From assembly GCA_046329195.1 (NCBI GenBank), contig JAXLVB010000001.1, forward strand, positions 2,852,001-2,916,000: a stretch of 64,000 nt of DNA, written 5' to 3'. A program made the translations under genes and the position numbers. The stretch's first letter is position 1, and every line of letters starts with the position of its first letter. Source of the DNA: JAXLVB01 sp046329195 (GTDB taxonomy: Bacteria > Bacteroidota > Bacteroidia > Cytophagales > Spirosomataceae). Of the stretch, positions 43,456 through 52,993 are shown in pieces. The notes under the pieces are model-generated. The model did no database searches and had not been told where the DNA came from. It saw only the letters and a program-made list of their open reading frames with translations.

Positions 43456-45015
43456 ATGAAATTCTCTATAGTTTGTTCAAAAATAACCGTTGTAGCTAGC
43501 CTTGTTTTGGCAAGTGCCCTTTTCAACTCCTGTGAAAAAGATATTGAGTTGACTAACTTACAACCTATCGTACCTACTAACTTAGACGCAAATGGCGGTA
43601 CTTGGAAACCTTTCATCCTCGCCAAAGCCGACGAGATAGCCCTCGATGCGCCTAAAGCCACCAATTCGACCGAATACCAAGCTGAACTAACGGAACTCAA
43701 GTCGTTATCAACGAGTTTGACTGCCGACCAACAAGCTGCGGTTACCTTTTGGGGAGCGGGAGCGGTGTATCGTTGGAGTGAAATTGCTCGGGAGTTAGCA
43801 GCGAAGTACAATTTGCCACCAGTTTTTAACTACGAAAAAGGTATCTACCCTGTACCTGATGCAGCTAACCCATTGGCCGACCCTAAGTTTCCGTTTTGTA
43901 ACCCTCCTTACGCATCTAGAGCGTTTGCGTATGTGGCTGTTTGCCAGTATGATGCGCTTGTAGCGGCATGGAATTACAAGTACAAATACAACCGTCAGTC
44001 ACCGGCTAAGGTAGATGCTAGTGTGAAAGCGTCACTTCCTGTACTAGACTTGCCAGCGTATCCTTCAGAAGATGCTGTGGTGGCTTCGGCTTCGTTTGAA
44101 GCATTGCGACGACTGTTTCCGGGTGAGGTAGATTTCTTGACAGCCAAATTGGAAGAGCACAAAAACGCTCGCTTGTGGGCTGGCGTCAACGTACGCTCCG
44201 ACATCACTGCTGGCGAAGCCTTAGGCAAAGCTGTAGCTACCAAAGTAATGGCTAGAGCAGGTACCGATGGCATGGGAGCTGCTAACAATCAGGCACTTGT
44301 GCCTACTCTCATTGCCGATGCCAAAGCTCGTGGCCTTGTGACCGAATGGAAAAGCCAAGACCTTCCGGCTCGTCCGCCGATGTTGCCCAATTTTGGAAAC
44401 GTTACGCCTTGGAACATGACGGCTGCTCAAAAAGTAGCCGTACGGCCACCAGCCCCCTATGCTGTAGGTAGCACCGAATTTAACAAAGATTTGGACGAGC
44501 TTCGCTCTGTCATCAAAAACCTTACCCGTGAGCAGCACCGAATTGCCACCTATTGGTCAGACGGCGTAGGTACTTACACGCCGCCAGGCCACTGGAACCG
44601 TGAAGCCTCGGAGTTGGCTCGTAAATACCAACAAAGCGAAATCCGTACGGCTCGTACGATGGCCCTGTTGGCTACGGCTATTGAAGATGCCGGGATTAGC
44701 TGCTGGGATACCAAGTACTACTATTACACGCCTCGGCCTTTTCAGATTGACAGCGACATCCGCACTACCATTGGTTTGCCCAACTTCCCGTCTTATACCT
44801 CAGGGCACTCTACTTTTTCAGGTGCAGGTGCCGCTTTGTTAAGCTATTTGTTTCCAACTGAGACCGAACGATTGTTTGCAAAAGCTAAAGAAGCCTCAGA
44901 GTCAAGAATTTACGGAGGAATTCACTACCGTATTGACTGCGAAGTGGGCTTACAAGTAGGGCAAAAGATAGCGGATTTTGCGATTCAACGAGCCAAAGCC
45001 GACAACGGACAGTAG
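43456..45015 (+). CDS. Vanadium haloperoxidase/PAP2 protein with duplicated domain
   Basis: 519 residues, lipoprotein signal (LFNSCEKD). The C-terminal half carries the three PAP2/vanadate motifs: Lys and Arg of KYYYYTPRPFQ, SGHS in PSYTSGHSTFSG, and Arg plus His in SRIYGGIHYRID. The N-terminal half aligns with it by eye: each half starts STEYQAELTEL / STEFNKDLDEL and AVTFWGAGAVYRWSEIARELAAKY / IATYWSDGVGTYTPPGHWNREASELARKY, but in the first half the PRP, SGHS and GGIH positions are replaced (NRQSPAK, SEDAVVASA, AGVNVRSD). So it is a tandem duplication with a non-catalytic first copy. Phosphatase or halide chemistry cannot be told. Confidence 0.85.
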   Translation: MKFSIVCSKITVVASLVLASALFNSCEKDIELTNLQPIVPTNLDANGGTWKPFILAKADEIALDAPKATNSTEYQAELTELKSLSTSLTADQQAAVTFWGAGAVYRWSEIARELAAKYNLPPVFNYEKGIYPVPDAANPLADPKFPFCNPPYASRAFAYVAVCQYDALVAAWNYKYKYNRQSPAKVDASVKASLPVLDLPAYPSEDAVVASASFEALRRLFPGEVDFLTAKLEEHKNARLWAGVNVRSDITAGEALGKAVATKVMARAGTDGMGAANNQALVPTLIADAKARGLVTEWKSQDLPARPPMLPNFGNVTPWNMTAAQKVAVRPPAPYAVGSTEFNKDLDELRSVIKNLTREQHRIATYWSDGVGTYTPPGHWNREASELARKYQQSEIRTARTMALLATAIEDAGISCWDTKYYYYTPRPFQIDSDIRTTIGLPNFPSYTSGHSTFSGAGAALLSYLFPTETERLFAKAKEASESRIYGGIHYRIDCEVGLQVGQKIADFAIQRAKADNGQ

Positions 45016-45080
45016 TGTGAATACTCAAGACGCTTGGGTTAAGCACTTTCAGAATTATAGGTGAATCGGTAAATGGGCTT

Positions 45081-45117
45081 GCCTTTGGCGAGCCTGTTTC
45101 TTTATAGAAACAAAGGC
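45081..45117. terminator. Hairpin after PAP2 gene
   Basis: GCCTTTG (45081-45087) pairs with CAAAGGC (45111-45117), with an inner GTTTC/GAAAC stem (45096-45100 / 45107-45111). It lies 66 bp past the PAP2 stop; no clear T-tract. Confidence 0.4.
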
Positions 45118-45227
45118 ATTCTTCGGTCAAAACCGCACGGTCAGTCATCATAACCCTCTACTCATCGGCTTTGATTTGGCAGTGCCAGAATTGAACCGTA
45201 ATTTTAGCTTGTTCAATTACGGCTGTT

Positions 45228-46334
45228 ATGATCAAACTGCTCACTTCTAAACAAAAATGGCAATTGGCCATTCGTTTGTTGCTTCTTTATACCCCCTTGT
45301 TGCTGTATATCAACCTGCCCGAAAAAGGGCGTAATTGGGATGGAGTCTTGTATATTCTACCCTTCTTTTTGATATTTAGCATCATTGCGCTGGGAATGTA
45401 TTATATCTGGATTAGTGCCACCGATTTGATACAGCGACAATTGTTTATTCGTTTTGGACGAGACTTTTTGATGGAATTCAACTGGCTTGGGCTATTGCTC
45501 ACCTTAATAATTTCGTTGGGCTTGGCAATGTTGTATAGTTTAGCTTTTCAATATATTTTAAAATGGCTGTTTGAGCTCATTTATACCATTTGGCCTGAAT
45601 GGATTCCTAAGCAATCGTCACCCAATTTGCATGGCGAAGTGATGGCTTATATCAAACGAACGAATATCGGCTTTTCGGTGGTGGTTATGCTGTCGGCCTT
45701 CAATTTTACGATTACCACACGAGCCTATCAGCAGCTAAAAGACGTACGCCTCAAAGCGCAAGAGTTAGAAAAAGAAGCTGCTTTAGCGCAGTTTGAAGCA
45801 CTCAAAAGCCAAGTGAGCCCGCATTTTTTGTTTAATAGCCTCAGTATTTTGACCTCACTGGTTCACGAAGACGCCAACTTGTCGGAGCAGTTTATCAAAC
45901 AACTTTCTAAGGCATATCGGTATATTTTGGAGCAACGAGACCAAGAACTGGTAGCGCTCAAAACCGAATTGGATTTTATTCAATCCTATGCGTTTTTGCT
46001 CAAAATTCGTTTTGAAAATAAGTTTGAGTTAGCAATAGACATTCCTAACGAGGTGCAGTCGCAATTCCGCATCGCTCCGTTATCGTTACAAATGTTGGTC
46101 GAAAACGCCGTCAAGCACAACCGCATGTCGGTGCGGGAACCGCTGCGTGTGCGTATCTATTGTGAAGATTCAAACTTGGTGGTAGAAAACCCACTGCAAG
46201 CTCGTGACCAACGAGAAGACTCCACCGGCGTAGGCTTGCGCAATATCACCAATCGGTACTCGCTCATGACCGACCGCAAAGTTTGGTTTGGCGAGAGCCA
46301 CGGAGCGTTTGTAGTCAAAATCCCACTGTTATAG
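45228..46334 (+). CDS. LytS/YehU-type sensor histidine kinase
   Basis: 368 residues. Four hydrophobic helices in the first 170 residues, then a short coiled-coil (LKAQELEKEAALAQFEALKSQ) leading to the His box QVSPHFLFNSLSILTSL (about 199-215). ATPase N box MLVENAVKHN and G box STGVGLRNITNRY follow. It phosphorylates the LytTR regulator encoded 105 bp downstream. The signal sensed is unknown. Confidence 0.93.
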   Translation: MIKLLTSKQKWQLAIRLLLLYTPLLLYINLPEKGRNWDGVLYILPFFLIFSIIALGMYYIWISATDLIQRQLFIRFGRDFLMEFNWLGLLLTLIISLGLAMLYSLAFQYILKWLFELIYTIWPEWIPKQSSPNLHGEVMAYIKRTNIGFSVVVMLSAFNFTITTRAYQQLKDVRLKAQELEKEAALAQFEALKSQVSPHFLFNSLSILTSLVHEDANLSEQFIKQLSKAYRYILEQRDQELVALKTELDFIQSYAFLLKIRFENKFELAIDIPNEVQSQFRIAPLSLQMLVENAVKHNRMSVREPLRVRIYCEDSNLVVENPLQARDQREDSTGVGLRNITNRYSLMTDRKVWFGESHGAFVVKIPLL

Positions 46335-46438
46335 ATACGACCCTTCGACCTACTCACAAACCAATCAAAAATCATCAACCGAAAATCGTCAATCAAAAAT
46401 CGTCAATCACACGGCGTACCCTCGAAAAATCTAAAACC

Positions 46439-47197
46439 ATGAACGTAGTTATCATCGAAGACGAACAGCGCACTGCACGACAGTTGGAGCGCCTTTTACA
46501 TAAATACGATGAAAGTATTCATATCTTAGTCAATCTGCCTTCGGTGACTGAATCAGTGGCATGGTTCAAGCAAAATCCGAACCCCGACTTGGTGTTTATG
46601 GACATCCATCTCGAAGACGGGCAAGCATTTGCTATTTTTGAGCAAATCAATCTCAATGTGCCCATTATCTTCACAACGGCCTACGACGACTACATGCTCA
46701 AAGCCTTTAAGGTCAATAGCGTTGATTACCTCCTCAAACCCGTGGACTATGACGAGTTGGTGGCGGCCATCGAGAAGTTCAAGGCACTGCGAAGTAGTAG
46801 CCAGACTGCTGATTTGAGTCAGTTGCTTCAGTTAATTCAGAAGCCTCAAGCCGCTTCGTTTCGAGAGCGATTTATGGTGACGCTAGGAACCAAAATCCAC
46901 AGCGTCGAAGTGGCTGACATTGCCTACTTTTTCTCGGAAGAAAAGGCTACTTTTTTAGTCACCAACGACAATCAACTCCTACCCCTCGAATACAGTCTTG
47001 ACCACCTCAGCGGAATGCTCAATCCAGACGTATTTTTCCGCATCAATCGGCAGTTTTTAGTGGCTCGCTCAGCTATCAAAAGCATCCAGAGCTATTCGCC
47101 TACCAAGTTGAAGCTGGACTTAACGCCCGCCTCTCGCCATGAAATCTTTGTGAGTATCAGTCGAATTTCTGATTTTAAAGATTGGTTGGGGAGGTAA
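46439..47197 (+). CDS. LytTR family response regulator
   Basis: 252 residues from the Met at 46439. The receiver has EDE (about 7-9), phospho-acceptor Asp in LVFMDIHLEDG (about 53), and Lys in YLLKPVDYDEL. The C-terminal LytTR domain begins FMVTLGTKIHSVEVADIAYF and ends VSISRISDFKDWLGR. It is the cognate partner of the kinase just upstream. A strong terminator follows. Possible targets are the TonB-type gene at 47449. Confidence 0.95.
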   Translation: MNVVIIEDEQRTARQLERLLHKYDESIHILVNLPSVTESVAWFKQNPNPDLVFMDIHLEDGQAFAIFEQINLNVPIIFTTAYDDYMLKAFKVNSVDYLLKPVDYDELVAAIEKFKALRSSSQTADLSQLLQLIQKPQAASFRERFMVTLGTKIHSVEVADIAYFFSEEKATFLVTNDNQLLPLEYSLDHLSGMLNPDVFFRINRQFLVARSAIKSIQSYSPTKLKLDLTPASRHEIFVSISRISDFKDWLGR

Positions 47198-47208
47198 ATC
47201 AATAACCC

Positions 47209-47238
47209 AAGTCCTGTCCCCCGACAGGACTTTTTTGC
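47209..47238 (+). terminator. Intrinsic terminator after LytTR gene
   Basis: AAGTCCTGTC (47209-47218) with GACAGGACTT (47223-47232), 4-nt loop CCCC, then TTTTG. Confidence 0.9.
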
Positions 47239-47448
47239 TACCTAATCAGTGCAAAAACCACCGAAAAGCCCATTAAAACAGGGTTCAAGTAGGTGCTGAC
47301 TTCATCGCTGTAGCTGCTACATTCATCTGTTATACTCCACACTCATCCCTGATTTTATCGTATCCATCCGATAGATAGGGTAGTTCATCCTCTTTCTTTT
47401 TCACGGGCGACGATTCCACTACAACTTTGTAGCATAAATCACACTACC

Positions 47449-50010
47449 ATGAGAAAGCAATTACTTGTACTCTTTGCTTTAGCACTTGTTGCTAACACGT
47501 CATTCGCACAGTTCCCAGGCATGGGCGGCGGTTCTACGCAGCCTAAAGCGATTCCGGGCACCGCTACCGACCAAACCCCTAAAGGAAACTCCAAAATCAC
47601 AGGCTATGTGGTGGACTCTGCCTTAACCAAGGCCGTGGAGTTTGCCAGCATTGCCCTTTACAACAAAGCCAACGGTCAGGCCGTCAACGGTACCGTGGCC
47701 GACGAAAAAGGTAAGTTTGTACTCAACAAACTCGTAGCAGGCGAATACAAAATCTTGATTTCGTTTTTGGGCTATCGCAACAAGACCATTGATAACATCA
47801 AACTCGACAAAGGCCAAGACCTCGACTTAGGCGCTATCAAACTTGGTGTAGCCACCAAACTCCTCGACGAAGTGGTGGTAACAGGTCAGGCGACACTCAT
47901 CGAAGAAAAAGTGGATCGCTTGGTCTATAACGCCGAAAAAGACCTCACCGCCAAAGGCGGCGACGCTACCGACATCTTACGGAAAGTACCGATGCTGACC
48001 GTTGACTTGGACGGAAACGTATCGCTCCGAGGAAGCCAAAACATCAAGGTGTTGATTAACAACAAGCCCAGCACCATTGTAGCGAGCAGCGTAGCCGATG
48101 CCTTGAAGCAAATTCCAGCCGACCAAATCAAGACCGTAGAGGTCATTACCAGCCCGTCGGCCAAGTACGACGCCGAAGGTTCGGGTGGTATCATCAACAT
48201 CATCACTAAAAAGAACAGCCTGCAAGGCATGAATCTTAATGTAGATGGTGGTGTAGGCAACCGTGGCTCGATGTTGTCGCTCAATGGTAGTTATCGTAAA
48301 GGCAAGGCAGGCTTCACGTTGGGAGGTTTTGGCCGTGCCAACTACAACACCATCACCCGCACCAACTTAGATCAAAGCAGTACCGTCAAAGGTAATACGG
48401 TGTTGACACGTCAGTCGGGCGATGGCCACAGCTCGTTTTTGTTTGGCCAATACAACGCTGGCTTTGATTACGACTTAGCCAAAAACCAGAGCCTTACCGC
48501 AGGCGTACGCTACGGGGTTCGGAACATGACCAGCCAACAAGATTTGATTACGCAGTTGTTTACCAACGGCGTAGCGGGCAACTCGTCGGGTCGGAATGTG
48601 GACGTGAAAAATCTCTCTGGAACAGTTGATGTCAACGTGGACTATTTGCATACCTATAAGCCACAGCAAGAGTGGAGTATCTCGACACTCTACAGCCGCA
48701 ACGACCTCACCAACAACTTTGACGCCGATTTGCTCAATAGCACAGGTGTATTGTCGAGCCGTCAGCGCAACCTCAACGGGAATCTCAATCAAGAGTTTAC
48801 GTTACAAACTGACTATCAGACACCTATCAAGAAAAACCAATTGTTAGAGTTTGGTGGAAAAGGCATTTTTCGTCAGGTAAATAGCAACTATCGTTTCTTG
48901 ACAGCAGGCCCTACTGGCGACTACAGCTCAGAAAACACGCAGCCATCGGGTGAGTTGATTTACCACCAAAACATTGCAGCGGCGTACTCGTCTTATACCT
49001 ACACAACCAAGAAACGCTATACCTTCAAAGGCGGCTTGCGTTATGAGCACACATTTTTGGATGCCAGCACTCGGGAAGGTGCCGTGTTGGGTATCGGCGA
49101 CTACGGGGTGTTAGTACCTAGCTTTAACGCCTCTAAAACGATAAAAGGAACTACCCTCAAGCTGGGCTATAACCGTCGGATTCAGCGCCCAGGGTTACAA
49201 CAGTTGAACCCTAACTTCAACTCAGCCAACCCTCAAAACATCACGGTAGGGAACCCTTCGTTGAAGCCTGAATTGACCAACAACTACGAGTTAGCCTTGA
49301 GCAAAACCATCAAAAAAGTGTTTGTGAACGCTACGTTCTTTGGCCGCTTTACCAACAACGCTATCGTACAGGTAAGTCGCTCGTCAGATACTTTGGCAGG
49401 AGCTATTATCAATACGTACCAAAACGTAGGTCGTCAACATGCGTATGGTACCAACTTGTTTGCCAATATTGCCGTCACTTCCAAAATTAACGTAGGCCTA
49501 TTTGCCAACGTGTTTTACACCAGCGTAAGCGGACAAGTAATAGGTACCAACGGCCTGTCGCAAGAGTTGACCAACTCGGGTATGAACGTCAGCGGAGGGG
49601 TATTTTCGCAAGCACAATTCAAAAATGGTTGGGGCGCACAAGCCTTCGGATTTTTGCAAGGTTCGCAGGTGCAATTGCAGGGCCGTCAGGGTGGATTTGG
49701 TTTCTACACCGTGGGAATCAAGAAGGAAGCCAAGAGCAAGAAATTCAGCTTAGGCTTAGCCGCAGAGAACTTCCTGTCGAGTCGGTTCAACATCCATTCA
49801 GAATTGAATACGGCCCAATTCAATCAGGTTAATGACATTTATTTGTATAACCGAGGAATTCGACTGACCTTTACCTACAAAATTGGTAAAATGACTACCG
49901 ATGCCCCTCGCAAAAAAGCTCGCTCCGTTAACAATGACGACGTAAAAAGCGATGGCAGCAGCCAATCTACATCAGGAGGTGCTCCGGGTGGTGGACAGCC
50001 TCGCCAGTAA
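47449..50010 (+). CDS. TonB-type outer-membrane beta-barrel protein with CarboxypepD_reg domain
   Basis: 853 residues. Signal peptide ending TSFAQ, then a Gly/Pro-rich linker, a CarboxypepD-reg-like fold (ITGYVVDSALTKAVEFASI ... GKFVLNKLVAGEYKILISFLGYR, about 50-110), a TonB-dependent receptor plug (DATDILRKVPMLTVDLDGNVSLRGSQNIKVLINNKP) and an OMP_b-brl_3-type barrel of about 600 residues. The C-terminal tail is Gly/Ser/Gln-rich and lacks the aromatic end. The class is common in Cytophagales and its cargo is unknown. The adjacent gene (LolA-like) starts 33 bp later. Confidence 0.88.
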   Translation: MRKQLLVLFALALVANTSFAQFPGMGGGSTQPKAIPGTATDQTPKGNSKITGYVVDSALTKAVEFASIALYNKANGQAVNGTVADEKGKFVLNKLVAGEYKILISFLGYRNKTIDNIKLDKGQDLDLGAIKLGVATKLLDEVVVTGQATLIEEKVDRLVYNAEKDLTAKGGDATDILRKVPMLTVDLDGNVSLRGSQNIKVLINNKPSTIVASSVADALKQIPADQIKTVEVITSPSAKYDAEGSGGIINIITKKNSLQGMNLNVDGGVGNRGSMLSLNGSYRKGKAGFTLGGFGRANYNTITRTNLDQSSTVKGNTVLTRQSGDGHSSFLFGQYNAGFDYDLAKNQSLTAGVRYGVRNMTSQQDLITQLFTNGVAGNSSGRNVDVKNLSGTVDVNVDYLHTYKPQQEWSISTLYSRNDLTNNFDADLLNSTGVLSSRQRNLNGNLNQEFTLQTDYQTPIKKNQLLEFGGKGIFRQVNSNYRFLTAGPTGDYSSENTQPSGELIYHQNIAAAYSSYTYTTKKRYTFKGGLRYEHTFLDASTREGAVLGIGDYGVLVPSFNASKTIKGTTLKLGYNRRIQRPGLQQLNPNFNSANPQNITVGNPSLKPELTNNYELALSKTIKKVFVNATFFGRFTNNAIVQVSRSSDTLAGAIINTYQNVGRQHAYGTNLFANIAVTSKINVGLFANVFYTSVSGQVIGTNGLSQELTNSGMNVSGGVFSQAQFKNGWGAQAFGFLQGSQVQLQGRQGGFGFYTVGIKKEAKSKKFSLGLAAENFLSSRFNIHSELNTAQFNQVNDIYLYNRGIRLTFTYKIGKMTTDAPRKKARSVNNDDVKSDGSSQSTSGGAPGGGQPRQ

Positions 50011-50043
50011 ACGAAATTACCAACACAATACAATTATTCCATC

Positions 50044-50757
50044 ATGAAAATGAACAAACTCTTTGCTGCTACGGCAGCAGTACTACTCTCAGCGGGGGCT
50101 TTTGCTCAAACCGTAGATGAAATTGTGGATAAGCACATTGCTGCTTTGGGAGGCTTAGATAAAATTAAAAGCGTCTCGACCGTTGTAACCGAGCAAGCGC
50201 TTTCGATCCAAGGCATGGAGATTCCTGTTAAATCAATCATAGTCGTAGGAAAATCACTGCGCACCGAGTCATCGGTCATGGGAAATACCATGCTTACCGT
50301 AATTGATGGTACAACAGGCTGGATGGTACGCCCTGCGATGATGGGAGGTACTGGCGAACCTGAGGATATGCCAGCCGACCAAATCAAACAACAAGCCGGA
50401 CAGCTTGACCCGTTTGGAGCCTTGGTAGGCTACAAAGAAAAAGGCAATAACATCGAGCTGGTCGGCAAAGAAAAATTGGATAAGGCAGATGTATATCACC
50501 TGAAAATCACTACCAAAAGCGGCAATGTGGTAGATGAATATATCGATGCTACAACCTTTATGATAAGTAAACTCAAAGCGTCTGCTAACGGCCAAGATTC
50601 AGAAATTCTGTTTTCGGATTACAAGGCGATAGACGGTGTGAAGTTTGCTCATACCATGGAAATGGCAAGCCAAATGGGCGCTTTGTCGTTTACGGTCAAC
50701 AAAATTACCTTAAATGGCAAAGTGGATGACGCCATCTTCAAAAAGCCAGCTAAATAA
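50044..50757 (+). CDS. LolA-like outer-membrane lipoprotein-sorting family protein
   Basis: 237 residues. Signal peptide MKMNKLFAATAAVLLSAGAFAQ. The mature part shows EIVDKHIAALGGLDKIKSVSTVVTEQ followed by long amphipathic beta-strands (EYIDATTFMISKLKASA, SEILFSDYKAIDGVKFAHTME), a layout like LolA/LppX folds that shield lipids in a half-barrel. It accompanies the TonB-type barrel just upstream, which is common in Bacteroidetes. A strong terminator follows. Confidence 0.75.
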   Translation: MKMNKLFAATAAVLLSAGAFAQTVDEIVDKHIAALGGLDKIKSVSTVVTEQALSIQGMEIPVKSIIVVGKSLRTESSVMGNTMLTVIDGTTGWMVRPAMMGGTGEPEDMPADQIKQQAGQLDPFGALVGYKEKGNNIELVGKEKLDKADVYHLKITTKSGNVVDEYIDATTFMISKLKASANGQDSEILFSDYKAIDGVKFAHTMEMASQMGALSFTVNKITLNGKVDDAIFKKPAK

Positions 50758-50778
50758 TCGGTATCTACAGACCGATTG

Positions 50779-50814
50779 AACAAAAAGCCGTCTCGATAGG
50801 GACGGCTTTTTGTT
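50779..50814 (+). terminator. Intrinsic terminator after LolA-like gene
   Basis: AACAAAAAGCCGTC (50779-50792) pairs with 50801-50814, 8-nt loop; T-rich arm ends TTTTTGTTT. Confidence 0.92.
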
Positions 50815-50823
50815 TGAAACTAC

Positions 50824-50831
50824 TATCTTTG
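50824..50831 (+). promoter_or_regulatory. -7 box TATCTTTG before CotH gene
   Basis: Exact TAnnTTTG match, 66 nt before the ATG at 50898, right after the preceding terminator, so the CotH gene has its own promoter. Confidence 0.5.
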
Positions 50832-50897
50832 AGTTGATAGCCAACCCTTTAGAGTTGGTTGTCGTCTAGTAGGCAGCACCAATTATTTAACTATCGT

Positions 50898-52256
50898 ATG
50901 AAAGTATCACTACCTCGCTTTATAATCTTGATATTGATTTGTGTTTCGGTGGCTTGCCGAGACAAAACCGAGGTGGCACCCAGCAGTGATAACGCCACCA
51001 CGCCCGACTGGACCGACGCCACCCACGGCAATAAGACGGACCCCAACTATTCGGTGGTGTTTCCGCAGAATCAGGTCAATTCGATCGAAATCCGAATGAC
51101 TACGGCAGACTGGACGGCGATTCGAGAGGATATGAAGCTGCTCAAAGGTGCTGATTTTGGGGCTGGTGGAATGGGCGGCGGCAATGTGAACACTACTACG
51201 GAGCCACGTTATGTACCGGTGTCTCTAAAATTCAATGGGAAAGAGTGGTACAAAGTAGGGTATCGACTCAAAGGGAATTCGAGTTTGAGTTCTATCTGGC
51301 GGGCAGGTATTTACAAACTGCCTTTCCGACTCAATTTTGATGAATACGAAGACACGTACCCCGAAATCAAAAACCAGCGTTTTTATGGCTTCAAGGAGTT
51401 TTCGTTGTCACCAGCCTTCAAAGATGCCTCGCTGATTCGGGAAAAAGTAGCGGCTGATATTTTCAGAATGGCCGGTATTGCCTCTGCTCAAACAGCTTTT
51501 TATAAGGTCTATATTGATTTTGGCAGCGGCCTCAAATATTGTGGGGTTTATACCCTGGTAGAAGTGGTGGACGACACCATGATTAAGAACCAATTCGGCG
51601 AAGACAACGGGAATATCTACAAGCCCGAGTCCACGTTTCAGACTTTTGTACAAAGCCAATTTGAAAAGAAAAACAACGAAGACCTTGCCGATTGGACTGA
51701 TGTAAAAACCACCATCACAGCGCTAAACGACCCCATTCGTACCAGCAATCCAACACTATGGCGGAGCAACCTAGAGAAAGTCTTTAATGTAGATTATTTC
51801 TTGAAATGGCTGGCTGTTAACACCACGTTGGTCAACTGGGATACGTATGGTGCCATGGCGCACAATCATTATCTATACAACCACTCTGCCCAAAAACTCC
51901 TCTGGATTCCGTGGGACAACAACGAGGCCCTCACCAGCCAAGTACGAGTTTCGTTAGGCTTGTCCGAAGCAAAAACTAACTGGCCTTTGATTCGGTATTT
52001 GGCCGATGACCCGGTTTATTTTGCCAAATACAAGGAGTATGTGCGTGAATTCAACGATAAGGTGTTTACGACGGCCAAAATGAACGCACTTTTTGAAGCC
52101 AACACTGCCCTAATTACACCCTTTGTAAACGGCACCGAAAAAGAAGAAAAACCCTATTCTAACCTCACTAGCCTCAGCACTTTTACCAGTGCTATCAATG
52201 ATCTGAAATCTCACGTATCCGCTCGTAATCAGGCAGTTCAGACTTTTTTGAAGTGA
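50898..52256 (+). CDS. CotH-type kinase fold lipoprotein
   Basis: 452 residues from 50898, lipoprotein signal (CVSVACRDK). CotH hallmarks: FNGKEWYKVGYRLKGNSSL (about 120), FYGFKEFSLSPAFKDASLIREKVAADIF (about 165-190), then YKVYIDFG...YCGVYTLVEVVDD and the IPWDNNEAL segment near 340 with the acidic residues that would bind metal. The domain resembles the spore-coat kinase CotH and is common in Bacteroidetes as a surface protein; phosphorylation targets are unknown. Confidence 0.85.
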   Translation: MKVSLPRFIILILICVSVACRDKTEVAPSSDNATTPDWTDATHGNKTDPNYSVVFPQNQVNSIEIRMTTADWTAIREDMKLLKGADFGAGGMGGGNVNTTTEPRYVPVSLKFNGKEWYKVGYRLKGNSSLSSIWRAGIYKLPFRLNFDEYEDTYPEIKNQRFYGFKEFSLSPAFKDASLIREKVAADIFRMAGIASAQTAFYKVYIDFGSGLKYCGVYTLVEVVDDTMIKNQFGEDNGNIYKPESTFQTFVQSQFEKKNNEDLADWTDVKTTITALNDPIRTSNPTLWRSNLEKVFNVDYFLKWLAVNTTLVNWDTYGAMAHNHYLYNHSAQKLLWIPWDNNEALTSQVRVSLGLSEAKTNWPLIRYLADDPVYFAKYKEYVREFNDKVFTTAKMNALFEANTALITPFVNGTEKEEKPYSNLTSLSTFTSAINDLKSHVSARNQAVQTFLK

Positions 52257-52299
52257 TAAAAAACAAGCGTAATACCAGTGCTGTACTGAAGTGAAAACC

Positions 52300-52335
52300 T
52301 TACCCTGTCAGTGGCCGCAGACCTTGACAGGGTAA
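52300..52335. terminator. Hairpin between convergent CotH and DinB genes
   Basis: TTACCCTGTCA (52300-52310) pairs perfectly with TGACAGGGTAA (52325-52335). No T-tract. The sequence has the look of a dispersed palindromic repeat that can also serve as a bidirectional terminator. Confidence 0.6.
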
Positions 52336-52382
52336 AACTCCCGACTATAACTTCCTTGACTCCTCGGTCCTCTGCCTTTTAG

Positions 52383-52931
52383 TTACCAACCCACGTACCC
52401 TTCGGGTGTAATGTCGCAGAGGCGTACGTAACAAATGGCTTGACCTCGGTGATGGATGATGTGGTTTTCCATAGCATATAGCAAACGCCATTTGGGTATA
52501 TCGTCGCCGGCAAAGGTTTCTACTTCTAACAATTTGGCAGGCGCAATATCTTTGACTACTTGCTCTACCCAGTCATAAAACTTGCCGATTTCGGCAGCTA
52601 CCTCGGCTTTTGAAAGCTTACCCCAAGGTTTGGGTTTTTCGTAGGGGTCGGGTACGCCCAAGCGAGCCGATACTTGCCCCGCAGTGTAGTTAATGCAATG
52701 CACAAATTGAGTCCGAAACGAAAATGACTCAGGAGTATATTTAAAGTCAAGCTTAGTTTCGGGCATTTGATTAAACACCACCAAGGTATATTCTTTGGAG
52801 CGCTTCCACGCCACTAAAAATTCTTCTTTGAAGGCTTGTAGGTCTTTTTCGGGTTGCGTGTGTGCAAGCACAGGCAACGCAACGACCGAACTTAACATAG
52901 ATTGAAGGGCTTTTTTTCGAGTAATTTTCAT
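52383..52931 (-). CDS. Exported DinB-fold protein
   Basis: 182 residues. N-terminal Lys/Arg plus hydrophobic stretch (MKITRKKALQSMLSSVVALPVLAH) is a signal peptide. The mature part is a DinB four-helix bundle: His in TQFVHCINYTAGQ (about 78) and the HIIHHRGQAICYVRL segment with two adjacent His (about 155-170) are the usual metal ligands. Function may be metal-dependent thiol transfer; unknown here. Confidence 0.85.
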   Translation of the reverse strand: MKITRKKALQSMLSSVVALPVLAHTQPEKDLQAFKEEFLVAWKRSKEYTLVVFNQMPETKLDFKYTPESFSFRTQFVHCINYTAGQVSARLGVPDPYEKPKPWGKLSKAEVAAEIGKFYDWVEQVVKDIAPAKLLEVETFAGDDIPKWRLLYAMENHIIHHRGQAICYVRLCDITPEGYVGW

Positions 52932-52959
52932 GCGAAAATGAATTGTTGATGAAAAGACT

Positions 52960-52967
52960 TAACTTTG
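52960..52967 (+). promoter_or_regulatory. -7 box TAACTTTG deciding start of protease gene
   Basis: Exact TAnnTTTG match. Transcription would begin near 52973, so the upstream in-frame ATG at 52949 is outside the transcript and ATG 52994 is the expected start. Confidence 0.55.
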
Positions 52968-52993
52968 ACCTGCACAAGTTACAACAAATTGCT

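Noticed and set aside
42948..43811. 287-codon minus-strand open frame
   Set aside because: It is antisense to the end of the barrel gene and the start of the PAP2 gene, both of which show signal peptides and family motifs. Its own translation has no recognisable domain.
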